From the NCBI RefSeq assembly GCF_023954305.1, contig NZ_JAMLIG010000001.1, positions 558,001 to 622,000 of the forward strand: a stretch of DNA of 64,000 nucleotides, in the 5' to 3' direction. Both the position numbers and the translations under genes were made by a program. This document shows positions 56,425 to 64,000 of this stretch, piece by piece. The notes beneath the pieces were generated by a model, which did not search any database, was not told where the DNA came from, and saw nothing but the letters and a program-made list of their open reading frames with translations. The stretch is from Mesorhizobium sp. Its GTDB lineage: Bacteria; Pseudomonadota; Alphaproteobacteria; Rhizobiales; Rhizobiaceae. Position 1 is the first letter of the stretch; each line of letters opens with the position of its first letter.

Positions 56425-57108
56425 ATGTTCCGGGACCGCACGGAAGCAGGCCGGCGGCTGGGCGCGAAGCTGGCGGAACTGAAATTCCGCGACCCCGTCG
56501 TACTGGCGCTGCCGCGCGGAGGCGTGCCCGTCGCGGCCGAGGTGGCCAAGGCTCTCGATGCGCCGCTCGACCTGGTGATTGTGCGCAAGGTCGGCGCTCC
56601 GGGCAATCGCGAACTCGCGGCTGCGGCGATCGTCGACGGCAATCCCCCAGACGTGGTGCTCAACCGCGAGATCGTGGAAGCCTATGGCCTCCAGGAAGAG
56701 GACCTCGCCGACCTGATCCGGCAGGAACGTCCGGAACTCGAACGTCGGCGCCACACCTATCGCGGGACGCGGGCACCGTTGTCGATCACCGGCAAGACGG
56801 CGATCATTGTCGACGACGGGGCTGCGACCGGCACGACCGTCAAGGTCGCGGTCAGGGCCCTGAAACGACGTTCGCCGCGCCAGATCGTGATCGCCCTGCC
56901 GGCCGCCCCTCCCGACGCGGTTGCCGAGCTGTCGGCCGAAGCCGATCTCGTCATCTGCCTGGAACAGCCCGGGCATTTCCGGGCGCTGGGCTATCACTAT
57001 CTCGATTTTCCGCAGCTCTCCGACGACGAGGTCATCGCCGTGATGGAAGATGCCAGGCAAAGCCACAAGGCATCCGGGCTCGCGCGCGACAACAAATCTC
57101 GCGGCTGA
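56425..57108 (+). CDS. Phosphoribosyltransferase family protein
   Basis: 227 residues, 3 bp after DUF2267. The type I PRTase fold has the PRPP loop AIIVDDGAATGTTV, and an N-terminal LALPRGGVPVAAEVAKAL with VRKVGAPGNRELA. This is the stand-alone group related to Rv0571c of the mycobacterial DosR regulon, whose acceptor base is unknown. It completes the hsp20 run. Confidence 0.9.
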   Translation: MFRDRTEAGRRLGAKLAELKFRDPVVLALPRGGVPVAAEVAKALDAPLDLVIVRKVGAPGNRELAAAAIVDGNPPDVVLNREIVEAYGLQEEDLADLIRQERPELERRRHTYRGTRAPLSITGKTAIIVDDGAATGTTVKVAVRALKRRSPRQIVIALPAAPPDAVAELSAEADLVICLEQPGHFRALGYHYLDFPQLSDDEVIAVMEDARQSHKASGLARDNKSRG

Positions 57109-57161
57109 CGCGGACCCCGGGCTGCTCTTGCGAGCCGCCGCCGCGATATGGCCTACTATAG

Positions 57162-57175
57162 TTGATGCGCATCAA
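57162..57175. promoter_or_regulatory. Perfect FixK/FNR-type box (TTGATgcgcATCAA)
   Basis: All ten consensus positions match. The centre at 57168.5 predicts transcription from about 57210, 22 bp before the ABC ATPase ATG, a textbook class II arrangement for the exporter operon. Confidence 0.85.
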
Positions 57176-57231
57176 AGTAGCCCCGGCGTTAGTCTTCTAG
57201 AGGTGCGCGTCTTCAGTTGTGGACCGGATCG

Positions 57232-57939
57232 ATGGCCGCACCGATCTTCTCGTGCAGGGATGTGGCGAAAGTCTACCGCTCCGGCGAGGTGGAGGTGCAT
57301 GCGCTGCGGGGTGTCGACCTCGACCTGTACGAGGGCGAGATGGCCGTGCTTCTTGGCCCGTCGGGAAGCGGCAAATCGACCCTCCTCAACATCATGGGCG
57401 GATTGGACCAGGCGACCACCGGCACGGTGCGCTTTCGCGAGCAGGAATTGACCACCTGTTCGGAACGGCAGCTCACCAGATACCGGCGCGACCATGTCGG
57501 CTTTGTCTTTCAATTCTACAATCTAATCCCGAGCCTGACCGCATGGGAGAACGTCGCCCTCGTCACCGAGATCTCGAAAGACCCGATGACGCCCGACGAA
57601 GCGCTGGAGATGGTGGGCCTCAAGGACCGGGTGGCGCATTTTCCCGCCCAGCTGTCCGGCGGCGAGCAGCAGCGCGTGGCGATCGCGCGCGCCATCGCCA
57701 AGCGTCCGGAAGTCCTGCTCTGCGACGAACCGACCGGAGCGCTGGATTCGAAGACCGGCATCATCGTCCTGGAGGCGCTGTCGCGCATCAACGAGGAGAT
57801 GAATACGACGATGGCGATCATCACCCACAATGCCGGCATCCGCCAGATCGCGCACCGCGTGTTCTCTTTCAGGGACGGCCGCATCGTCGAGGCTCAGGTC
57901 AATGAAACGCGGAGCAGACCCGCCGAGGTGAGCTGGTAG
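57232..57939 (+). CDS. ABC transporter ATP-binding protein (MacB/LolD-like)
   Basis: 235 residues from the ATG at 57232. Walker A LLGPSGSGKST, signature LSGGEQQRVAIARAI, Walker B VLLCDEPTGALD and the switch His in IITHN are intact. GEVEVHALRGVDLDLY and FQFYNLIPSLTAWENV place it with the MacB/LolD group that powers FtsX-type permeases. First of a three-gene exporter operon. Confidence 0.93.
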   Translation: MAAPIFSCRDVAKVYRSGEVEVHALRGVDLDLYEGEMAVLLGPSGSGKSTLLNIMGGLDQATTGTVRFREQELTTCSERQLTRYRRDHVGFVFQFYNLIPSLTAWENVALVTEISKDPMTPDEALEMVGLKDRVAHFPAQLSGGEQQRVAIARAIAKRPEVLLCDEPTGALDSKTGIIVLEALSRINEEMNTTMAIITHNAGIRQIAHRVFSFRDGRIVEAQVNETRSRPAEVSW

Positions 57940-57943
57940 CCCC

Positions 57944-60307
57944 ATGTCGATGCTCGACCGCAAGCTCCTGCGCGATCTTGCCCGGCTGTGGGCCCAGGTT
58001 CTGGCGATCGCGCTCGTCATGGCCTGCGGCGTCGCGACCATCGTCATCGCCCTCGGAGCCTACCGCTCGCTCGAGGAGACACGCTCTGTCTTTTACGACC
58101 GCTACCGTTTCGCCGACCTGTTCGCCGGGGCGACGCGCGCCCCGCTTCATCTGGGGGAACGGCTGAGCGGCATAGACGGGGTCAGCGGTATAGAATTGCG
58201 GGTCGTGCGGCCCGTGCTGCTCGACATTGCCGGCATGGCCGAGCCCGCCACGGGCGTCGCGGTGTCGATACCCGACCGCGGCGAACCGGTCGTCAACCGG
58301 CTCTACCTGCGGATCGGCCGCCTGCCCGAACCCGGCCGCGCCGGTGAGGTCGCGGTGACGGAGCCGTTCGCGCTCGCCCACGGCATGCGGCCCGGCAGCA
58401 GGTTCGAGGCCATCCTCAACGGGCGCAAGAAGACGCTGACGGTGACCGCGATCGTGCTGTCGCCGGAATACATCTACGCGATGGGACCGGGCGACATGGT
58501 ACCCGACCAACGCCGCTTCGGCGTTCTCTTCATGCCGCGCTCGGCGATGGAGGGGCTATTCGACATGAAAGGCGCCTTCAACGACCTGGCGGTGCGGACC
58601 CAGCGCGGCGCCAACAAGACAGCCATCATCGAGGCGGTGAACGCGATCCTGACGCCCTTCGGCGGAACCGGCGCGCATGATCGTGACAATCAGATGTCAC
58701 ATGCCTTCCTCGACAACGAACTGACCCAGCTGAGGGGGATGGCGATTGTCATCCCACCGGTCTTCCTGTTCGTGTCGGCTTTCCTGGTCAACATGATCCT
58801 GTCACGGCTGATCGCGCTCGAACGGGAACAGATCGGCCTGCTGAAAGCAGTCGGCTACGGCCCGGTCGCAATCGCGTGGCACTACGCCAAGCTTACGCTG
58901 GTGATCGCGGCGATCGGAGTGGTGATCGGCGCGGCGGCAGGCAATTGGACCGGAAGAGCGATGACCCGTCTTTATGGCGAGTTCTTTTCGTTTCCCTTCC
59001 TGATCTTCCGTCAGAGCCTTGACCTCTACGCCATCGCTGCGGGCGCCACGTCGATCGCCGCCCTTGCCGGCGCGGCCCGCGCCATTCTGACCGTCGTCGC
59101 CCTGCCCGCCGCCGTCGCCATGCAACCCCCGGCGCCGACACGCTATCGCAGCCTGCTCGCCGGGAAGGGCGGCAGCCTGAAGATGTTCTCGCAATTGACG
59201 ATCATGGCCCTGCGCCATCTCGTCCGATGGCCGGTCAGGACGCTGTTCACCGCCTTCGGCACATCGCTCTCGGTCGCGCTTCTGGTCACCGCATTGTTCT
59301 CCACGGATTCGGTCGACTACATGATCGACGCCGTATTCTTCCGCGCCGAGCGACAGGACGCGACGCTGAGCTTCGCGCAGGGGCTGTCGCCGCGCGCGCT
59401 TCAGGCCGTGTCGGCAATGCCCGGCGTGATGCGGGCCGAGCCATACCGCGCGACGGCGGCGGTGCTGCGTAACGGCACCCGCTCCCGCAGGCTCGCCCTC
59501 GTCGGCGTAGCGCGGGGAGCCCGCCTCTCGCGCGTCCTCGACGTCGACCTCCGAGCCGTCGAGCCTCCCGAGGCGGGTCTCCTCGTATCGGACTACGCTG
59601 CGAAACTGCTGGGGCTGAGGATCGGCGACCGCGCCGAGGTTGAACTGCTGGAGCAGGCGGGCCGCGTCGAGTTCGTGCCGGTCAGCGCGATCGTCAGTTC
59701 CTATGTGGGGCTGACCGTCTATATGAGTTCCGAAGCGTTGGACCGGCTGCTCGCGGACGGTCCCCGCCTGTCGGGTGTGCGGGTCGCTCTGGATCCCGCC
59801 CGGACGGACGACCTCTACGCGGCTGTCAAACAGACGCCGGCCGTCGCCTCGATCGCGCTGCAGGGCGTGTCGCGGCGACGTTTCCGCGAGACCATTGAAA
59901 CCAACATGTCGATGATGATGACAACCTACATGATCCTGGCGATCATCATCACCATCGGCGTCATCTACAATTCCGCCCGCATCCAGCTGTCGGAGCGTGC
60001 GCGCGAGCTGGCCAGCCTCAGGGTGTTGGGGTTCACCCGCGCGGAAGTTGCGAGCGTGATGCTGATCGAACTCGGTGCGATCGTCGCCGTCGCCCAACCG
60101 CTCGGCTGGCTGTTCGGCTATCTGTTCGCGTGGCTGGTCGTAGCCGGATTCGCGACTGATCTGTTCCGAATCCCGTTCGTGATCAATCCGTCCACCTTCG
60201 CGGTCGCCAGTCTCGTCGTGCTGGCCGCCGCCGCCGTCTCGGCGCTGGTCGTGCTTCGGCGCGTCGACCGGCTCGATCTCGTCCGCGTCCTCAAGACAAG
60301 GGAATGA
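57944..60307 (+). CDS. FtsX-family ABC transporter permease
   Basis: 787 residues, a duplicated FtsX/MacB-like permease. One N-terminal helix (WAQVLAIALVMACGVATIVI) precedes a periplasmic domain, then three helices (270-420), a second helix and periplasmic domain, then three more near 660-780. SERARELASLRVLGFTRAEVASVML is the usual coupling region. The two-half layout in one chain resembles DevC/YknZ-type permeases. It sits 4 bp after the ATPase gene. Confidence 0.9.
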   Translation: MSMLDRKLLRDLARLWAQVLAIALVMACGVATIVIALGAYRSLEETRSVFYDRYRFADLFAGATRAPLHLGERLSGIDGVSGIELRVVRPVLLDIAGMAEPATGVAVSIPDRGEPVVNRLYLRIGRLPEPGRAGEVAVTEPFALAHGMRPGSRFEAILNGRKKTLTVTAIVLSPEYIYAMGPGDMVPDQRRFGVLFMPRSAMEGLFDMKGAFNDLAVRTQRGANKTAIIEAVNAILTPFGGTGAHDRDNQMSHAFLDNELTQLRGMAIVIPPVFLFVSAFLVNMILSRLIALEREQIGLLKAVGYGPVAIAWHYAKLTLVIAAIGVVIGAAAGNWTGRAMTRLYGEFFSFPFLIFRQSLDLYAIAAGATSIAALAGAARAILTVVALPAAVAMQPPAPTRYRSLLAGKGGSLKMFSQLTIMALRHLVRWPVRTLFTAFGTSLSVALLVTALFSTDSVDYMIDAVFFRAERQDATLSFAQGLSPRALQAVSAMPGVMRAEPYRATAAVLRNGTRSRRLALVGVARGARLSRVLDVDLRAVEPPEAGLLVSDYAAKLLGLRIGDRAEVELLEQAGRVEFVPVSAIVSSYVGLTVYMSSEALDRLLADGPRLSGVRVALDPARTDDLYAAVKQTPAVASIALQGVSRRRFRETIETNMSMMMTTYMILAIIITIGVIYNSARIQLSERARELASLRVLGFTRAEVASVMLIELGAIVAVAQPLGWLFGYLFAWLVVAGFATDLFRIPFVINPSTFAVASLVVLAAAAVSALVVLRRVDRLDLVRVLKTRE

Positions 60308-60310
60308 CCG

Positions 60311-61510
60311 ATGAATACCGTCTGGATCAAGCGGGCCGGGATGTCCGCCCTGGTACTTGCCGCCGTCGGCGGCTTTGCCTGGGCGCTTCGCGAGCGCCCT
60401 GCCCTCGTGGACGTGGCCAGGGTCGCCGAGACGCAGATGACGGTGGCAATACGCGAGGAAGGCGTGACGCGCGTGCGCGACATCTACACGGTCTCGTCAC
60501 CGATTGCCGGGCACCTGACGCGAACCTTGCTGACGGAGGGCGACCGAGTCGTCGGCGGCGAGACGGTGGTCGCCTCGATCCATCCGCTCGACCCGCCGCT
60601 GATCGACCGGCGGACAGAAGCTGAGCTCTTGGCCGCACGTGATGCTGCGCGTTCCGCCGTCGGCATCGCCGAGGCCGAATTGCAGCGCGTCGAGACGAGC
60701 CTGGCGCTTGCCGAGGATGAATTGGAGCGCGCGCTGAAACTGTTCGGCCCCGGCGTCATCTCGGAAAGCGCCTTGCAGAAGTTCACCAACCAGGTCGAGA
60801 ACCAGAAAGCGGCTCTGGCGGCGGCGAAAGCGACGGTCGGCTACCGGCAGGCCGAACTCGCCAGCGCCGAGGCGCGCCTCTTGCAGCCGGAACCATCCGA
60901 CCCGACCGGGGAAAGTTGCTGCGTCAACCTGGTCGCCCCCGTCGACGGCAGCGTGCTCAGCGTCCTGGCGCGCAGCGAACAGGCCGTGTCCGCAGGAACG
61001 CGTATCGCCGAGATCGGCGATACTGCCGAGCTGGAGGTCGTCGTCGACCTCTTGTCGGCTGACGCGGTCAAGGTTCGGCCCGGAACGAAGGCCATGGTGC
61101 AGGACTGGGGCGGCGAGCGAAGCCTCTCGGCCGTCCTGCGGCGGGTGGACCCGGCCGCATTCACCAAGGTATCGGCCCTCGGGATCGAGGAGCAGCGTGT
61201 CAACGCCGTACTCGACCTCGCCGAACGGGACGAGCGCCTTGGCCATGCCTACCGGGTGTTCGTCGAGATCCCTGTGTGGAGCTGCGAAACCTGTCTGCAG
61301 GTGCCGATCGGAGCGCTGTTCAGGATTGGCGACCGATGGAGCGTGTTCGTCGTCGACGACGAACGCCTGCGCCAGACCCAGATCGAGCTCGGACGCATGA
61401 ACGACGAAGTCGCGCAGGTGCTGGGCGGACTCGCCGTCGGCGATGCCGTCGTCCTTCATCCAGGCGACACTCTGGAGGACGGCAGCCTGGTGGAGATCCG
61501 CACCGACTGA
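60311..61510 (+). CDS. HlyD/MacA-type periplasmic adaptor
   Basis: 399 residues. The N-terminal membrane anchor (GMSALVLAAVGGFAWAL) is followed by the lipoyl halves (YTVSSPIAGHLTRTLLTEGDRV, then VNLVAPVDGSVLSVL) around a coiled-coil hairpin at about 105-195, and beta-barrel domains. With the upstream ATPase and permease it forms a MacAB-like efflux unit; an outer-membrane channel is not encoded here. Confidence 0.9.
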   Translation: MNTVWIKRAGMSALVLAAVGGFAWALRERPALVDVARVAETQMTVAIREEGVTRVRDIYTVSSPIAGHLTRTLLTEGDRVVGGETVVASIHPLDPPLIDRRTEAELLAARDAARSAVGIAEAELQRVETSLALAEDELERALKLFGPGVISESALQKFTNQVENQKAALAAAKATVGYRQAELASAEARLLQPEPSDPTGESCCVNLVAPVDGSVLSVLARSEQAVSAGTRIAEIGDTAELEVVVDLLSADAVKVRPGTKAMVQDWGGERSLSAVLRRVDPAAFTKVSALGIEEQRVNAVLDLAERDERLGHAYRVFVEIPVWSCETCLQVPIGALFRIGDRWSVFVVDDERLRQTQIELGRMNDEVAQVLGGLAVGDAVVLHPGDTLEDGSLVEIRTD

Positions 61511-61520
61511 CGTCGTCCCT

Positions 61521-61546
61521 CCGGCGCACCGATCGCGACGCGCCGG
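61521..61546. terminator. Weak hairpin between convergent genes
   Basis: Arms CCGGCGC/GCGCCGG with a 12-base loop lie in the 49-bp gap between the adaptor stop and the host-attachment gene stop. There is no T-run, so this is only a possible bidirectional terminator. Confidence 0.3.
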
Positions 61547-61559
61547 GGGTGCATGATGG

Positions 61560-61964
61560 CTACAGGCGGGCTAGCGCCTGCGCGATGTCGGCAGCGCCGC
61601 GATCGGTCAGATCCTTGGCGAGGTCGCCGACCAGTTTCGCCTTCAGCGCATCGTGGAAATGCAGTCGCATCTCGCCGAGCGTCCTCGGATCGGCGATCAC
61701 GAAGAGATCCGCGATCCTGCCGTCGAGAACCTGCCGGTTGAGATAGCCGGCGGCGGCGGCGGCGAAATTGTCCTCGGCCAGCCGCCCCGCATCGGGATTG
61801 GCTGTCGAACTCCTGTGGCGGGCGCCTGATCCCTGGTTGTCCGCCGCGAGGTCCGGATCGGGCAACGCGACCAGCTCGATATGGGGCTCGTGGCCCTTGT
61901 TGCGGAACAGATGGAGGTTTTCGCCGTCCACCACCGCGACCGTCGTTTCATTCGGCAAAATCAT
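61560..61964 (-). CDS. Host attachment protein family (baeRF-like)
   Basis: 134 residues from the ATG at 61964 with GGGGAAAACG upstream. The pattern TTVAVVDGENLHLFRNKG, then DNFAAAAAGYLNRQVLDGRIADLFVIADPRTLGEMR, matches the host-attachment family (PF10116), a bacterial relative of the eRF1/baeRF fold. The name comes from Agrobacterium plant attachment; a stress or ribosome role is equally possible. A FixK-type box lies 107 bp upstream. Confidence 0.82.
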   Translation of the reverse strand: MILPNETTVAVVDGENLHLFRNKGHEPHIELVALPDPDLAADNQGSGARHRSSTANPDAGRLAEDNFAAAAAGYLNRQVLDGRIADLFVIADPRTLGEMRLHFHDALKAKLVGDLAKDLTDRGAADIAQALARL

Positions 61965-62070
61965 TCGTTTTCCCCGGATCTTTCAAGCTGGTGCCTCTGG
62001 CACGTTCGCGCCACCGACCGACAAGGACGGTAGCCGAGTGCCAGTTTCGTCCGTTTCGAGCGACAACACC

Positions 62071-62084
62071 TTGATCGGCGTCAA
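62071..62084. promoter_or_regulatory. FixK/FNR-type box (TTGATcggcGTCAA)
   Basis: Nine of ten consensus positions match. It lies in the gap between the host-attachment gene and tonB. On the minus strand it would start a message near 62036 for the host-attachment gene. tonB reads the same way and ends here, so it is not a target. Confidence 0.68.
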
Positions 62085-62130
62085 GCATACCCGGGAGACG
62101 GAGCGGACCGTCGGCCGCAGGGCGTAAGAG

Positions 62131-63042
62131 TCAGCGGAACGACAGCGGGATCATGAAGGAATGCGACGAGCCGGGCAGGCCGGCCGGGGGTGGCGGAACA
62201 CGGGCGGACCGCACCATACGCAGCGCGGCGCTGTCGAGGCGGGAGTTTCCCGACGAGCCCGTGACGCTGGCCGAAGTGATCGCGCCGGACGCGCTGACCA
62301 CGAAACGGACATGCACGGTGCCGGTCAGGCCGCCGGCGCGTCCGGCACGCCGCGCGATCGCGGCGCGCACCTGGCTGTTCCAGCGCGCCGGGCTGACGGT
62401 CGGGGCCTTGGCGGCGCGTGATTCGACGGATGCGTCGGCGCGCGACTTTGCCTCGCGCCGCACCTCGGCCTTCCGGACGGCCTTCCTACGCTCGGCCTTC
62501 TTGCGCTCGACCTTCTTTTGCGGCTTGCCCTTGACCCGTTCGGCCGGTTCCTCTTCCACGATCTTGTCCGGCCGCGGAAGCGGAACGACCACTTCCGGGT
62601 CTATCGCTTCGGCGACCTCCTGCTCGGGGATCTCCTCCTCAACCGGTTCTGCAGTCTCCTCCCGCACGATCTCCGGCTCGGTCTGTTCGATGACCGGCGT
62701 CTCCTCGGGCACCACCGGCTCGGGCAGATCCTCGGTGACGGCTTCAGAAACCCCTTTCTCGACCGGATCGGCCAGTACCTCCTCGGGCGCGGCTTCCTCG
62801 ACCGGCGTTTCCTCGCTCAGCGTCTCGGACATGACCGCGGCGGAACTGACGAAGGGAAGCTGCGCGAGTTCGACCACCATCGCCTCTTCCGCCTCGGAAT
62901 GGGGAGGAGACAGTGTCTGCGACTGGAAGGCGAAGGAGACGGCCGCATGGGCCAGGACCACCGCCGCCGCGGCGAACATCCAGAGCCCCGCCTCCCGCGT
63001 CGAGACGCTGTAGCCGAGAGCGAGTTCCGCCGGGGCATTCAC
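62131..63042 (-). CDS. tonB: Energy transducer TonB
   Basis: 303 residues. A short cytoplasmic start and one membrane helix (LWMFAAAAVVLAHAAVSFAF) are followed by a long Glu/Pro-rich, then Lys/Arg-rich spacer (about 60-205) that spans the periplasm. The C-terminal TonB domain (GTVHVRFVVSASGAITSASV, then SARVPPPPAGLP) contacts outer-membrane receptors. Its start overlaps exbD by 4 bp. Confidence 0.93.
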   Translation of the reverse strand: MNAPAELALGYSVSTREAGLWMFAAAAVVLAHAAVSFAFQSQTLSPPHSEAEEAMVVELAQLPFVSSAAVMSETLSEETPVEEAAPEEVLADPVEKGVSEAVTEDLPEPVVPEETPVIEQTEPEIVREETAEPVEEEIPEQEVAEAIDPEVVVPLPRPDKIVEEEPAERVKGKPQKKVERKKAERRKAVRKAEVRREAKSRADASVESRAAKAPTVSPARWNSQVRAAIARRAGRAGGLTGTVHVRFVVSASGAITSASVTGSSGNSRLDSAALRMVRSARVPPPPAGLPGSSHSFMIPLSFR

Positions 63043-63482
63043 GGCGCGGCCCCTCCGTTCTGCGGGACAGTCTCCAGTCCGACGAGAGCCACTTTCAGAT
63101 AGCCGGCGGCGCGCAGTAGGTTCATCACCTGCATCAGTTCGCCGTACGGCACCGCCTTGTCGGCGCGCAGGAAGATGCGCGTCTCGCGGTCGTTGCCGGT
63201 CAACGCGCCCAGCGCGGCGCCAAAGCCCTCGCGTGGAAGTGTGTCGTTGCCGAGCGAGATCGAAAGGTCCTGCCTGATCGTCAGGAACACCGGCTGCTCC
63301 GGGCGCGACGTCGAGGCGGCCGTCGAAGCCGGCAGATCGACATTGACGTCGACGGTGGCGAGCGGCGCTGCCACCATGAAGATGATGAGCAGTACCAGCA
63401 TCACGTCGATGAACGGCGTCACGTTGATCTCGTGCGTTTCTTCGAGATCGTCGTCGGCGGTGTCGCGGATCGAGCCTGCCAT
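63039..63482 (-). CDS. exbD: Biopolymer transporter ExbD
   Basis: 147 residues from the ATG at 63482. One N-terminal helix (NVTPFIDVMLVLLIIFMVAAP) carries the proton-conducting Asp in PFIDVMLVL, followed by a periplasmic domain (IFLRADKAVPYGELMQVMNLLRAAG). It works with ExbB to energise TonB. The gene starts 10 bp after exbB. Confidence 0.95.
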   Translation of the reverse strand: MAGSIRDTADDDLEETHEINVTPFIDVMLVLLIIFMVAAPLATVDVNVDLPASTAASTSRPEQPVFLTIRQDLSISLGNDTLPREGFGAALGALTGNDRETRIFLRADKAVPYGELMQVMNLLRAAGYLKVALVGLETVPQNGGAAP

Positions 63483-63492
63483 CGCCGCGCTC

Positions 63493-64000
<508 letters not shown>

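Overview
The window is high-GC alphaproteobacterial chromosome, most likely from the order Hyphomicrobiales near the Mesorhizobium/Phyllobacteriaceae group; the genus is inferred from gene content only. Supporting signs are glycyl-tRNA synthetase split into glyQ and glyS, an F0 operon ordered atpI-B-E-b'-b without the F1 genes, a BacA/SbmA transporter, a FixL-FixJ-FixK oxygen circuit, a DUF6101 protein, and several families of rhizobial-style palindromic repeats. I found no rRNA, tRNA, CRISPR array, transposase or nif gene.

Layout. 1-1.8 kb: edge of an accessory region, with a partial unknown gene and two overlapping genes that both carry HEPN-type Rx4H motifs. 1.9-14.3 kb: fatty-acid oxidation pair, exported caspase-like protease, purD, an ion antiporter, ubiA, an FAD-dependent 2-hydroxyacid dehydrogenase and a Sua5-type tRNA modification enzyme. 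14.3-19.4 kb: a glyQ-aroA-glyS operon whose glyS is about 250 codons too long; three of the four extra segments are palindromic repeats read in frame. 20-31.5 kb: TPR/LysM protein, polyprenyl diphosphate synthase, small housekeeping genes, ispE-moaB, rnhB, and a GIY-YIG nuclease bracketed by two copies of a REPIN-like repeat. 31.7-38.3 kb: F0 ATP synthase, a cell-wall hydrolase and der. 38.3-40 kb: a repeat-dense, gene-poor stretch. 40-47.7 kb: polysaccharide deacetylase, BacA/SbmA, an MFS carrier, an M29 peptidase, and a chain of overlapping genes (ArsC-like, RHH antitoxin, PIN toxin) behind an aminotransferase. 47.8-48.8 kb: ArsR/AHSA1 pair with a palindromic operator candidate.

48.8-62.1 kb is the most coherent block. 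It holds FixL (heme PAS histidine kinase), FixJ, a degenerate single receiver resembling FixT, and a FixK-type CRP/FNR regulator. Around them are an Acg-like nitroreductase, a small Hsp20, DUF2267, a phosphoribosyltransferase, a MacAB-like exporter with its adaptor, and a host-attachment (baeRF-like) protein. Four TTGAT-N4-ATCAA-type boxes lie in front of these units. I read this as a self-contained low-oxygen survival regulon that resembles the mycobacterial DosR regulon in content. The window ends in an exbB-exbD-tonB operon that runs off the right edge.
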